Shown: piece by piece, positions 32,991-44,574 of the stretch | Layout: each line of letters starts with the position of its first letter | Numbering within the stretch: the first letter of the stretch is position 1 | Source: Amphimedon queenslandica | Lineage: Eukaryota; Porifera; Demospongiae; Haplosclerida; Niphatidae | DNA: 64,000 nt | Direction of reading: 5' to 3' | NCBI RefSeq assembly: GCF_000090795.2 | Contig: NW_003546270.1 | Location: 304,836 to 368,835 of the forward strand | The notes under the pieces: model-generated | What the model saw: only the letters and a program-made list of their open reading frames with translations | Database searches by the model: none | What the model was told of the DNA's origin: nothing | Position numbers and translations under genes: made by a program

Positions 32991-34600
32991 TTAAGGGGGA
33001 CTAAATTTATCCGCAGCACTCCCATGTTGTGCTTCAGGTAAGTTATGAGCTACTGCAGCAGGTTTAGGCATTGATGGTTTAGGACAGGCTTTGTGCTTAC
33101 AATTGTCAGGACAAAATTCCCATATCCTATCATAAAGATACCATTGCCTATCTGCCATTCGCCCTGTTGGTGGCATTACAGGTGGCATAGAGCTGGGAGG
33201 ACTGATGCTGGTACCCCTAAGGAATCTGACTGACTTGGGTGTTTCAGCGCATGTTGCTTGTCTTAACAAGTCTCCTCCCTCAGTAATTGCTCCTCAGAGG
33301 TGAAATGGTGGCTCTTTTTCATGTCTGATACATTTAAAAAGGGGTTCAAAAACCCAGCCCTGTGAAAAGACTGGACTATTACCCGACCTTCTGCTGTTCC
33401 TACCAGTTGAGGAACATTCACCAACATCAGTCTTCCAAAAGCATCTCTTGATCAACCCGAAGCACCTGCAAGTAGAGAAGTTCGTACGGCCTTCAGGGAA
33501 AAAAGATATTTTTATGGACCTATTTCTGTCTGTCAATACTCTCCAGGCCAGATATTGCATTAATGCATTGTTTTTGTTCTGGCCTGTACAGTTATCAGCA
33601 TTCAGATGAACTGTGATGGCTTTGATACCATAGTTTTCTAGGTAGTGATGAAGGTAACTGATAATTGTATTGGCTCCTTTTCCAGTGTCCACGCATACGT
33701 CAACTATGTGACCTGCTTAGGGAAGGCTTCACAGCTGACCCAAATAGGCCACATTTCCTTGGCGTAAGAAAGTAAATAGGCCCTGGTTGCTGTGGGTCAC
33801 TTGGATCGTGAACCTAGCATATTAAAATCACAATAATTAAATTTTATACTTATACTTTTTAGGTACCTGCTGTGCATACAAAACTGTAATAGATTTCCAG
33901 TAATGAATAACAGGTCTTTGTACTAACACATTCAATCTCTTCACTGACCCACTCACTCTATTCAGTATTGTTTGAAATTGTTTTCTCTCCTTTGTCACAA
34001 GGTCAACATGTTCCCTTGACTTTTCAAGCACCTGAAGTTATTAAGAGGTTAGTTTTTATCATGGATCACCATAATGTTTACATCAGATTGTCTCTCCACG
34101 GATGTGTTAGAGCTCCTCACTAATGCCCTGCTGTTCTTCCTACATGTCGAGCAGAGGTTCGTTATTGGCTTCATTATGTGAATGTGAGAAACATACAACT
34201 TCCAAGCCAACTTAAACACTGACTCAGAAGGTACCCATTCCTGTTCATCGCAAGATGCCTCGTACATTCCATGAATCTGCCTTTTGGACATACTTGACTG
34301 AAGAAGTTTAGCCTTCTTATAATCCCTTACCCCTTGTGTTCTGTTTGGCAAAAGTATGCCATGTTCCTAAGCAAGGCTCTATTTTTTTGATGTCTTTGTC
34401 AGCTAATGCATTGTTTGGTTTACAACCTGTGTTTCCATCAATTCTGTGGCAGTGTTAAGAGCAAGTAATTTTTTTAATTATTTGTTGCATGTACCATGGC
34501 TTCTGCCCTCAGTCATGACATGCCTCTTCAAAGCCTTGAGCCTGTTATGCACAATGCCATGAATGAACATAAAGAACTTGACACATATCGTGTAAAATTG
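32991..34600 (-). pseudogene. ADNC-GQNKNN family protein (DUF7869-like), copy 2, longer
   Basis: Reading from the right: LKALKRHVMTEG and, in another frame, IDGNTGCKPNNALADKDIKK (34580-34390); HGILLPNRTQG, SSMSKRQIHGMYEASCDEQE, VFKLAWKLYVSHIH and KPITNLCSTCRKN (34370-34090), a pattern that usually precedes the core in this family; EKSREHVDLVTKERKQF (34031-33960); then DPQQPGPIYFLTPRKCGLFG (about 33800), KGANTIISYLHHYLENYG, HLNADNCTGQNKNN and QYLAWRVLTDRN (33690-33530); and finally RQWYLYDRIWEFCPDNCKHK (about 33120). Breaks include a frame change after KCGLFG, a damaged GHTKF block and a stop in the first part. It is diverged from copy 1, so they are separate insertions. Confidence 0.7.
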
Positions 34601-34609
34601 TAAGTTATT

Positions 34610-36483
34610 TAGTTGTAACAATTGTTGTTTACTTTCACCATCCCATGATAGCAACAATTCTGCTACTGTTTCCTCTCCCTTCTGGTCTTCCTGTTTGTGC
34701 TAGTTGTAGCACTTACATTGGTCAGGCCATTAGCTGTCCCTTTACCACCAAATTTAATTGATCCTTAGTTAATTCTTCCATATCCCACCTCACTCTCCTT
34801 ATATAATCATCATCAAACTGCTCATAACACTTGTTGCCACAACACCCTTTCCTAAAAATTCATCAAAACTCTCTCTGTTTCTAATATTTACTTTTTTCTC
34901 CTCTATTCTTATAGGCTGTGCTTCTTCATCCAATGGCTCCTTGTCCATTTGCTGCTGGTACTCCTACTGGTCTTCTGCTCCTGCATCCAGCTGCAAAACC
35001 TGCAGGTGGGAGGCTTTCGTCAGCATCATTTTTATGATCGGAGTCAGAGAAGAAGGTGTCATTTCACATCTTCAGAGTCTTCATCATCAGTGTCATTAAT
35101 GTTGTTGTCTAGCATTTTATAATTGGCCCTGCCTGTGCGAGGTATAGGTAGTTGTGTGTGTCTGTCATTCATTCATTCATTCATTCATTCTGTACAACTG
35201 AAATTTGTCTTTAATAAACAATAACTTTAGCACAGCGTGTTCTAAGTTTCTAGATCTTTCTTTTTGACTTAGAAAAGTCTTTCTTAACAGTTTTGTGTTG
35301 CTCAACTACAAGTGCTAGGTACAGAAGCTTCAACGAAAGAAAATCGAGTAGCTGGGCCAAGTTCCATTGTGTTGACACTTTAGAGACAGTTGGTAGCATT
35401 TTTCAGTAGATTAGAACATAGCCTTCAAATAATATGAACAGATTTCTCTAAATCTTACTTGATCAAGAGTTATACTTACTTGAAATTGCTGAGGTCACTC
35501 GTTTGTGAAGTGCTAGAGCAACAACTTGCTGGGTTATAGGTACTAAAGTACCTATACTATCTCAAATATACAAAAGCAGCAACTTTTGTGTGAGCAAATT
35601 TCTCATACACATGTATATTGCTGATTAGTAAAAAAAAGTGAAGCTTCTTTCTCACATGGTCTTCTTGCTGCCAATAATTCCATTTATAATGGAATGCCAC
35701 ACCTTTCAATCTACATGCATGGGAGTGGCTGGAGCTGCTTGCATGTATGTGCTGCAGTGCTGCTCTTCTGAAGGTATTCAAGAACGAGTGCAACTGCAGG
35801 AAGCTAGTGTTGAGCAGACTCTCTTCATGCTGATAATTAAACTGCTTTGGCAGTGCGGGCAGGCAACATAGTAGCTATAGGGGCAAGGTCCTGCACCATA
35901 GGTGTCTCGTTATAGTAGTGTTTGATTTTACGATAATAATAATAGCAGTAGTAATAATAGTCAGTGTTTAACTTGTGAGTAGATTTTATTTACCATCTGT
36001 CACTTCACAGAAGTAATTTGCCACTCTTTCTCGAATATCTGCATTGTTAAGAGCCTCAGGACCTTTATTAAGGAGTATAGGTTGCTCATAGTGGCGTCTT
36101 TGGTACCAAACGGTAGCTAAAGACTTATATAATGTGTTTATCAAATAAAAAGTTATTAGTTAAAAAAGTTGTGAACAAGTTTGTGGTCAATTATCTCAAT
36201 AGTTACTAACACCACCATCTTGACCATTTTTGCGTGCTAGGCCACATTTTAATCAGGTAAATTTTTGCTCAAAGTTGCTGTTATTCAGAAATTGTCTATT
36301 TATCAGCTTCAAGTTGTTCAGATTTTGAATAACTATAGTCATATTCATGAACCATTCATTGGCAATGAACATCATTTTATGAGCAACCTATTAGCAAGTG
36401 CAGTCATAGAGGATCCGTTCACAATTGTGTAGCGCATACGTGTAGACTGAATGCAGTGGAGATGTCATAAAGAAGGCTAGAAG
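34610..36483. other. Unassigned stretch with (ATTC)n
   Basis: At 34498-34606 plus a frame MASALSHDMPLQSLEPVMHN ends at a GTAAGT donor, and at 34916 an acceptor TTCTTATAG precedes VLLHPMAPCPFAAG: perhaps exons of a lost gene. (ATTC)6 lies at about 35166-35190. A minus-strand piece near 36060-36000 (NADIRERVANYFCE) resembles the tail of PIF/Harbinger-type transposases. None is convincing alone. Confidence 0.3.
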
Positions 36484-37423
36484 TAGTGTTGTTTTAGTAT
36501 GAAACAATAATTTTAGTTTTAGTTTTCTACTTTTAGTTTTTCCATTTTAGTTTTAGTAACCCACTAGTAATAATTTTAGTTTTAGTAACCCATTAGTAAT
36601 AATTTTAGTTTTAGTCATTGTTATTACTTGTAAAATGTATTTCAGTTTTAGTTTTAGTTCTATTCCAATCCTTCTAATTTTAGCTTCATTAACCAAATTC
36701 TTTTTTTAAATGTAAAAACAATTAAGCAATTATTCACAAATCATCAAAACTCATAGTTATCACTTTTGTTCTTTCTTAAGAAAACTTCTCATTCTAAATT
36801 TTTATAAGCAAGGTGATTGCGCTTAGCAGTTGTTGCATTACCAGCTACAGAAAATATCCATTCAGCAAGAGTAGAAGACCTTGGTACCATCATCTACTTT
36901 CGAGAGATGTATATAAATTTCTTGCTGTAGCAGCCAAAACAGAAACCAAGTGCATTCATTACCTAGTGACTCAGTTCTGCAGCAACTAGATGTATTTGTA
37001 CGTCTCTTCCAGTGGCATGTTTTTCTATTAACTTAGTAATATAACAAAACGTTATGCTTGCAGGTTCTTCCTCTATGTCCTTTTAAGTAGATGCAGTCTG
37101 AGTGGGAGACATGGCTCAGCTTCATGGATTTGATCAAGCATAAAAATTCGACAAGCTGCAACTTCACTAGCATTTAGCAACAATTTATATCTTGCTGTAA
37201 AAAGCTGATACCTTCCCAAGCATTTCATTTCCTGTTCTAAAGTACTAAAAGCAGTAGCTAAATTTTAATTCTTTTCATGTCTTAAATGTGCATATTTATT
37301 TCCACTATGACAGGTGTCACAGCGGAAATAGTGGTGTAGTTTTCAGCAATTAATGCAGTATACTCTGCAAGTGGCTCTAGTAACTGATGTATTTTGCAAG
37401 GTTTTTCAATCACTAATACAAAT

Positions 37424-37654
37424 TGTAATACATATGTGTATATTGCTTAATTAGTATTATTACTGTTTATCTAAAGTGGTTAATATAGTATATTTTATGT
37501 AATCATAGTAACAGGATATTTTCTATATAAACAGTTGTGCTGCTTATCATTTATCTTTCTTTTGTTTTCACAGTTTCTCTGATATTTATCTAATTGCTGT
37601 AACCATCGAATATATTACTATTAACCTTCCATTGAAACCTTTGTTTATTGTACA
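37424..37654 (+). repeat. 5' LTR of Ty3/gypsy element
   Basis: Begins TGTAATACATATG and ends TTATTGTACA. It contains a possible TATATAAAC promoter box near 37527. Confidence 0.95.
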
Positions 37655-37674
37655 TGGTGTCAGAAGTGGGATTC
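37655..37674 (+). promoter_or_regulatory. Primer binding site, tRNA-Leu type
   Basis: TGGTGTCAGAAGTGGGATTC starts directly after the LTR and is complementary to the 3' end of tRNA-Leu, judged from the general tRNA-Leu acceptor/T-arm sequence, with about one mismatch. Confidence 0.75.
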
Positions 37675-37675
37675 G

Positions 37676-40600
37676 ATGGCTACGTTCAGACTGCAACCTC
37701 CAGCTCCTTTCTCCTTCAAAAGCCCAGACGAATGGCCCAGGTGGAAAAAACGCTTTGAACAGTTCAGAGCTGCATCGGGTCTTAATGAGGAGGCTGGAGA
37801 GAAGCAAGTTAGTACTCTCCTGTATGCTATGGGGGAGGATGCAGAAGACACTCTCGCGTCCATGAATCCTTCAGCAGATCAGAGGAAAGACTATGGAGAG
37901 GTGATAAAGAAGTTTGATGACTTCTTCAAAGTTAGAAAGAACGTCATCTTCGAACGCGCCCGTTTTAATAAGAGATGTCAGGGTAGTGACGAATCTGTCG
38001 AGCAGTTTATTACTAGCTTGTATAGTCTGGCAGATGGCTGTGACTATGGGGAGTTCAGAGAGACCATGATACGAGATAGAATAGTAGTGGGTATTCGAGA
38101 CAAAGTATTATCAGAAAGCTTGCAAATGGATGCCAAGCTAACACTGGACGATGCGAAAAGGAGAGCTCGTCAAAGAGAGGCCGTCAGTGGACAGCAGGGC
38201 GTGATACAAGATAAGTCCTCGGACGTTAAAGTGGAACATATCAAGGGTAAGAAGAATCCTCCACCAAAGCCTGGAGCCCGATATAGGAGCAGAGCTGTGG
38301 AATCTCGAGGACAACCTAAGGATAACGGTCGAAGCTCTCCGGCGAGATGTACTCGGTGTGGACGAGGGAAGCACGCTCGACATGAATGCCCTGCCAGAGA
38401 AGCCGTGTGTCACTTGTGTAAAAAACGAGGACACTTTCAAGCACAATGCTTCCATGCCGCCCGAAATAAACAGCAGTCCTCGAGCAAGGTAGGAGCTGTC
38501 ACTGGTTCGGATGAAGAAGACCTCATTTATTTAAACACTATTGTTACTGTAGACGCAATTAATGGCAGTACATGGCTCGACAAGATTACAATTAATAACA
38601 CAGAAACAGTATTTAAGATAGATACTGGAGCAGAGGTCACAGTAATTACTGAAGAGGTACTAAAGAGTTTGGGCTGCAGACACAAGTTACTAAAACCTGA
38701 CAGAGTTCTATGTGGTCCTGATGGTAGCAGATTGCCAGTAGTGGGACAAATTGATGTAAAGCTGTCGTATAAAGATCGAGAAACCGTGCAGACTGCTTAC
38801 GTGCTGAGGAATCTCAAACTTAGCCTCCTAGGACTACCGGCTATCAGGGAGCTACGGTTCATATCGCAAGTGAATGGAGTCGATGAGCAGTCAGTCAAGG
38901 AGCAGTACCCGTCACTATTTGAAGGATTGGGCACATTCAAACGTGAGTACGAAATCAAATTGAAGCATGATGCACAACCACACACACTGTACACTGCACG
39001 CACTGTCTCACTACCATTACGTAAGAAGGTGAAGGAAGAATTAGATCGAATGGAGGGCCTTGGGGTAATTACCAAAATTGAGCAGCCTACGGAATGGTGT
39101 TCAGGCATGGTAGTGGTACCAAAGAAGTCTGGCTCAGTCCGTATATGTGTAGATTTTAGAGCTTTAAACGAAAGCGTATTAAGAGAAGTGCATCCCCTTC
39201 CCACTGTGGATGAGACACTAGCTCATTTGAATGGTGCCAGTGTATTTAGCAAGCTAGATGCCAACAGTGGGTTCTGGCAGATCCCCCTGGCAGAGAATTC
39301 TAAGCATCTCACTACATTTATCACACCCTATGGCAGATATTGCTTTAATAAGCTGCCATTTGGCATAAGCAGTGCCCCTGAGTATTTCCAACGCTGCATG
39401 ACCGAGATTTTAACAGGCCAGGAGGGAGTCCTTTGTCACATTGATGATATAATAATATTTGGGAAAAATCAAAAAGAGCATGATAGCAGATTACATGCAG
39501 CACTGAAGAAAATTCAGGCTGCTGGGGTTACATTGAATGAGAAAAAGTGTGAGTTTAATAAAAGCTAGATTTTGTTTCTAGGCCACATCATCAATCATAG
39601 GGGCATCTCTGCTGATCCATCCAAAACGTCAGCTATTGTAGAGATGAAGCAGCCAACTTCTTTGAGTGAGCTGAGGAGGTTCATGGGTATGGTGAACCAA
39701 CTAGGAAAATTCACCCCTCATTTGGCAGAGCTGGCACAGCCCCTGAGAGAGCTACTTAGCACTAAAAACGCTTGGGTCTGGGGACCCTCTCAGGAAGAAG
39801 CATTTCAAAACATCAAAGATGAAATGGTTAAGCCCACAATGCTATCAATCTATCATCCAGATGCTCCAACCAAGGTCAGTAGTGATGCTTCAGCATTTGG
39901 ATTAGGAGCCGTATTACTACAGCAGCAGGCTGAGGAGAGGTGGAAACCAGTGGCATATGCATCAAGATTTATGAGTGAGACAGAGCAAAGGTATTCTGAA
40001 ATAGAGAAGGACGCTCTTGGAATAGTTTTGGCATGTCACAAGTTCAGAGATTACATTCTAGGGAAGCATATCTGTATTGAAACAGATCACAAGCCACTGG
40101 TTCCTCTCCTTGGAAAGACGAGTCTTGCTAATCTACCTCCTCGAATCCTCCGGTTCAGACTGAGATTATGACGGTTTCAATATGATATCTCCCATGTTCC
40201 AGGCAAGCTGCTGTATACAGCTGACACTTTATCAAGAGCTCCAGTTACTCAGGTAGCTAAAGATAGGGAAGACGTGGTGATGGAATCATTCCTTCATGCT
40301 ATTGTGTCATCTCTTCCTGCAAACAGCTCAAAACTGGAGGAATACAAGCAAGGTCAAGAGAAGGATAGGATATGTGCACAGATTATTCGATTTTGTCAGT
40401 CAGAATGGCCAAACAAGTGTAACATTTCGAAGGAATTACAGCCATACTGGACTGTTAGAGCAGAGCTATCGTACATTGATAATTTGTTGCTATACAGAAA
40501 TCGAATTGTGATACCTAAAGGTTTGCAAGACATAACTCTTCACAAAATTCATCAAGGTCACCAAGGAATCAGTAAATGTTACGAAAGAGTTGTGACAGCA

Positions 40601-41548
40601 GTCTGGTGGCCAGGAGTGATCAAAGACATGGAAGCCTTTATTAAGTCTTGCCCTCAGTGCTCTCAAAGGACCCCACTGACCTGTGAGCCCCTCCTGCCAA
40701 CCACATTACCTAATCATCCTTGGGAAAGAGTAGCTGCTGATCTGTGCCAACTAAAAGGGTCAGTTTATCTAGTGGTGGCTGACTATTATTCTAGGTTTAT
40801 TGAAGTGAAGCAAATGGCTTCAACCACAGCTACAAAGGTCATAGAAGCTCTGAAGTCTATATTTTCTAGACATGGAATTCCAGAAGTACTCATTTCAGAT
40901 AATGGTCCTCAATTTGCAAGCAGTGAAATGCAGGAGTTCGCAGCTCAGTACAGATTTACTCATATTACAAGCAGCCCACTCTACCCCCAATCAAATGGAT
41001 TAGCTGAGAGGTCAGTGAGGACTGTAAAGGGGCTGCTACAAGATGCAGAGGATCCTTACTTAGCTTTGTTAGCTTACAGAGCAACTCCTTTGCCATGGTG
41101 TCATTTTAGTCCTGCAGAGCTGCTAATGGGGCGTAGAATCAGAACAGAGGTACCACAGACGCAGGAGCAATTCAAACCTAAATGGCCTTACCTGGAGAAG
41201 TTTGAAAGAGCTGAGGAAAGACACAAGCTGAAGCAAAAACAGAATTTTGATAAGAGAAGAAGAGCTCGATCTCTACCAGCATTAGAAATGGATACTCTGG
41301 TATGGGTCAATTTTCAAAACCATCAGGTACCTGGAACCGTGGCTGATTCGGCTGATACCCCCCGATCTTACCACGTAAATATACCAACAGGTCAAGTGAG
41401 ACGTAATAGAAGGGACCTTAGACCTCGTCAAGACTGTGGTCGTGACGCAATCGAGAGTGAACCTGAAGATCCTCCCAGTGGTATCAGGACCCGATCACGT
41501 ACAGGTACCAGTCTACGTCCTCCTGATCGCCTCACATATTATCAGTAG
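37676..41548 (+). pseudogene. Gag-Pol polyprotein of Ty3/gypsy element (two in-frame stops)
   Basis: One reading frame from ATG 37676 (MATFRLQPPAPFSFKSPDEW) to TAG 41546. Gag: capsid-like region to about residue 200, then two zinc knuckles (CTRCGRGKHARHEC near residue 225 and CHLCKKRGHFQAQC near 244). Protease: FKIDTGAEVTVI (about 316). Reverse transcriptase: CVDFRALNES, KLDANSGFWQIPL, LPFGISSAPEYFQR, and the active site as HIDD (about 588). RNase H: SSDASAFGLGAVL and ETDHKPLVPLL. Integrase: HKIHQGHQG...CPQCSQ zinc site, AADLC, DNGPQF and GLAER, so all three acidic residues are visible. Gag and Pol share a frame with no shift. TAG at 39566 and TGA at 40169 break it. HIDD instead of Y-x-DD and the fused frame suit the Mag/K02A2.6-like branch. 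No envelope gene. Confidence 0.95.
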
Positions 41549-41558
41549 GACTGATCTC

Positions 41559-41569
41559 AAAAGGGGAGA
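41559..41569 (+). promoter_or_regulatory. Polypurine tract
   Basis: AAAAGGGGAGA immediately before the 3' LTR, the expected primer for plus-strand DNA synthesis. Confidence 0.85.
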
Positions 41570-41800
41570 TGTAATACATATGTGTATATTGCTTAATTAG
41601 TATTATTACTGTTTATCTAAAGTGGTTAATATAGTATATTTTATGTAACCATAGTAACAGGATATTTTCTATATAAACAGTTGTGTTGCTTATCATTTAT
41701 CTTTCTTTTGTTCTCACAGTTTCTCTGATATTTATCTAATTTCTGTAACCATCGAATATATTACTATTAACCTTCCATTGAAACCTTTGTTTATTGTACA
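41570..41800 (+). repeat. 3' LTR of Ty3/gypsy element
   Basis: Same length as the 5' LTR. Differences seen at TAA(T/C)CATAG, GTTGTG(C/T)TGC, TTTTGTT(T/C)TCAC and TAATT(G/T)CTG. Confidence 0.95.
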
Positions 41801-43604
41801 CAAATGTTGTCCAATTCCATCTCTTGAAGTACCTATTCATGAAGAACTTTCACAGACAGGATATGATCGATTGCTAGAAACAAAGAGCTCCACCTTTGTG
41901 GACAAAAACTATCTAGTTTTACACTAGCATATTCAAGTAATTCCTCAGTAGCTTTTGATGACTTGTTGACTTTTTTAATTAATGACTTTGTCCGGCTATT
42001 AACTCTGGAGCACAAATTAAATTTTTTCACTACAAATTTCAGTGTATGTTCAAAACAGAGAATACATTTTAACTTGACAGAACTCTGAAATGCTCTTGTG
42101 TCATCCTCTTCACATATGTCAACATTATCTGCTGTTTTTAAATCAGCTTCATCAAAAAAAATATCTCCATCTTCTAAGTTCTCACCACTGCTGAGGTTAA
42201 CTCCTTTTTTAATGTCTTTAGCAGCAGTAGTGGTAGAAGCACAGCAGTCATCTCAAAATGCTTTCACTATTTTGCTGCCATGATCAGTGATAACATCTAT
42301 TGCCTGAGGAGAAAAGTGCCATTCTTCTAAACAGGTAATTATTAAATTGTGTATATTTTCACTGCAATGAGGATGGGGCATTTTTAGTAGAGAAAGTAAG
42401 ATATGATGGCAGCCGTTGTCTTTCGAAGAAACAAAGTGGGCCATTATTCCAAGGTAAGAAGAGGATAATCCTTTATTTTACCAAACATGTGTGCATAAAT
42501 GAATCTTGCATCATGATCAAGGTAACTTGTATCACTGACTTGACCTCAGACCAATAACTTTATTCATGACAACAGTTCTTCGTGGTAATTGGGATTGAGG
42601 TTCAGCAGCCTCCATTAAGCTACAAAGTTCTTAATTTTCAACAATACAATACGCATTATTGTTTATTGGTTGAGGCAACAAACACAGTCTGCTTTTGATT
42701 AAGTTTCTTACATTCTGGGCTTAGTTTTCTAGATGGTTTTGCATTTTCAAATGCACTCATTAGTGTACCTTGCTTTGTTGGCATATTAGGCATGCCTAAT
42801 GCTCCCTTAACACAAGTATTTTTCTTTCACTTTTGAGACTTTATGCGCGCCCTCAAGAAAATTTTTGTAGTATGTTTTGTGTGACATTTCAAGATGTTGC
42901 TTCATGTTAGTTGTGAATTTACCAGCTAGTGCAGAGCCACAATATGTAAAGGTTCATCTCCAACCTTAACTTTAGAAGCAGATCTTTTCTTCTCATCATA
43001 CTGAAAGTAGTGCCATACAGAGCTAGCTCTAGGATGACCACCTTTCAAAATCCTCCTATCTGATGGTGAAGGAGTAGTCGCGGGAATAGTAGATGGAGTA
43101 GTAAGGCTAGCCATGTCCGCTGAGATTTTTGAAAGGACACTCACTTCTAATTTCTAAATCGAATTTATAAGTTACAAAAAAGCCAGCCGAAATGGTGTCA
43201 TTGTCTTTATAAGGTAGCAGGGGAGAATATGAATGATCTAAAGAAAGTTATGCCAGTAAATAAATGTCAGCCATTTTGTTTAAACTTTACTCGTGATTAA
43301 GAACAGTAGGAGTGGTAATGACACCTCTTTGTTCTAATTATTTTTATTAGTTTCAACTGTGCAATTTTAGGTTTAATTTTAGTTGATGTAACTCACAATT
43401 GAAGTTTTAGTTTTAGTTATGGTTAATTAGTATCAGTTTTAATTATACTTATTGCTATAAGCACTGAGGAATTTTAGTTTTAGTAAAGAAAAATTGCTCA
43501 CTAAAGTCGGTTTTAGTTTTATAATAGATAAGGACCTGAAAAAGGATTGGAAATTTAGCCAATTAGCACCAAAAGTCTCACCTCAGTACTTGTTTACAAC
43601 ACTA

Positions 43605-44574
43605 AAGTGGGAAAGAAAACAGCCAGGTTATCAATGGGTGTGTCGATGAAGGGTGGGGCCAATTTTAGATAACTGAAGGTCATGTTTTTTAGTTGTTCAA
43701 AAGTGTAGTAGTAATTGTAACTAAAGATGAAGACTTTGATTTACCAAGTGAAAAGTCCCATAGAGCATGTATACTGGCTGAGAAGTTACTGAAGTTTACT
43801 AACAAGAGTGAGGCACCACTTAAAGCATTTGCTGAGGGTCTTTTGCTTGATATCCAAATGTGCTGTTCTCATCATAAGCCAGTATCAAAGCACATTTTCA
43901 AAAGACCTAATGTGAGAAAAGTACTATAAACTGAGTTTTAGTGACAATTTTGTAAGTTTGTGGATGAATGTAGCATTGCAATGACTTCCTCCGATTTTCT
44001 TTCTATATGTTGCAAGAATTCTTTTTAAAAGGGTTGTAAGTAGCCAATTTTGATTGGATTTGACTCAAAATGTCACCATAGTGCATCCCTTGACCTAAAA
44101 AAGAGATGCCCTTCGTTATGGTGGTGGGTATGTAGTGTTTTTCACAGAAGAAGGTTAAAAAGTCAGCTCATCCACTCAAAGAATCATTGCTGCTTTGTTT
44201 TCTGGACTTATTTAAGAGTTTCAGAAAACAATCTTTGATATAAGGAATTAGTATCTCATTCTCATCACATTTTAGGTTGCAATCCAAGTGAGACTACTGA
44301 TAATAATGATGAGGTAATTAATCGTGGTGGACTCATTCTTATAGATGATTTTATGTAAGCAGAGTTCGTGTCCATTCAACAGCAATTTAGACATCACTTT
44401 ACTTTAGACTATGCTAAGTTGTGAAATAAATGTATTAAAGATCATGCCTGTCAGAAAAGTATTCAAAATGAGGAGTCATTGTTCCATTGGGAAGTCGTAT
44501 CCATTAATTGGAATTTAGAGTCACAGTGCGACGATTTTCATTTACAAGTATGTTTGTGAAAAAATTTAAGCAAT
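43605..44574 (+). pseudogene. Unplaced coding debris between two hAT elements
   Basis: 43693-43929 on plus reads VTKDEDFDLPSEKSHRACIL and FAEGLLLDIQMCCSHHKPVS without stops. Further on, 44275-44560 gives CNPSETTDNNDEVINRGGLI and SIQQQFRHHFTLDYAKL with stops. The RGGL block followed by a helical tail resembles C-terminal parts of THAP-containing element proteins, but I cannot assign a family. Confidence 0.3.

Larger units (their letters stand above)
37424..41800 (+). mobile_element. Ty3/gypsy LTR retrotransposon, 4377 bp, complete with target duplication
   Basis: Two 231-bp LTRs with TG...CA ends flank a gag-pol region. CAAAT is duplicated outside (37419-37423 and 41801-41805). By eye the LTRs differ at 4 positions, about 98% identity, so the insertion is fairly recent. 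There is no env-like frame. Inserted in antisense to the surrounding hAT. Confidence 0.97.
36785..43144 (-). pseudogene. BED zinc finger hAT transposase, split by Ty3/gypsy
   Basis: The start at 43144 gives a serine/threonine/proline leader and a BED finger (GHPRASSVWHYFQYDEKKRS, later GKFTTNMKQHLEMSHKTYY). Downstream are LGIMAHFVSSKDNGCHHILL, NIHNLIITCLEEW (42440-42340), VITDHGSKIVKAF (second aspartate, about 42280), an acidic loop, CFEHTLKFVVKKFNLCSRVN (about 42010) and QRWSSLFLAIDHIL. The Ty3/gypsy element then interrupts at 41800-37424. The protein resumes in KPCKIHQLLEPLAEYTA (about 37400) and ends with the dimerisation block VPRSSTLAEWIFSVAGNATT (about 36890). There are many stops, so it was dead or dying before or after the insertion. 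Same family as 19522-21785. Confidence 0.78.
36484..43604 (-). mobile_element. BED-type hAT element, split by a Ty3/gypsy insertion
   Basis: The left end TAGTGTTGTTTTAGT is shared with the hAT at 19131, and a matching inverted TAGTGTTGT lies at 43604. Both subterminal regions (36500-36660, 43330-43520) are rich in TTTTAGTTTTAG. The host sequence between them without the retrotransposon is about 2.7 kb, a normal hAT size. The right boundary is less certain than the left, since I see no clear target duplication. Confidence 0.6.

Noticed and set aside
37586-38455. Minus-strand frames opposite the gag region
   Set aside because: Shadows of the gag-pol frame; no family pattern.
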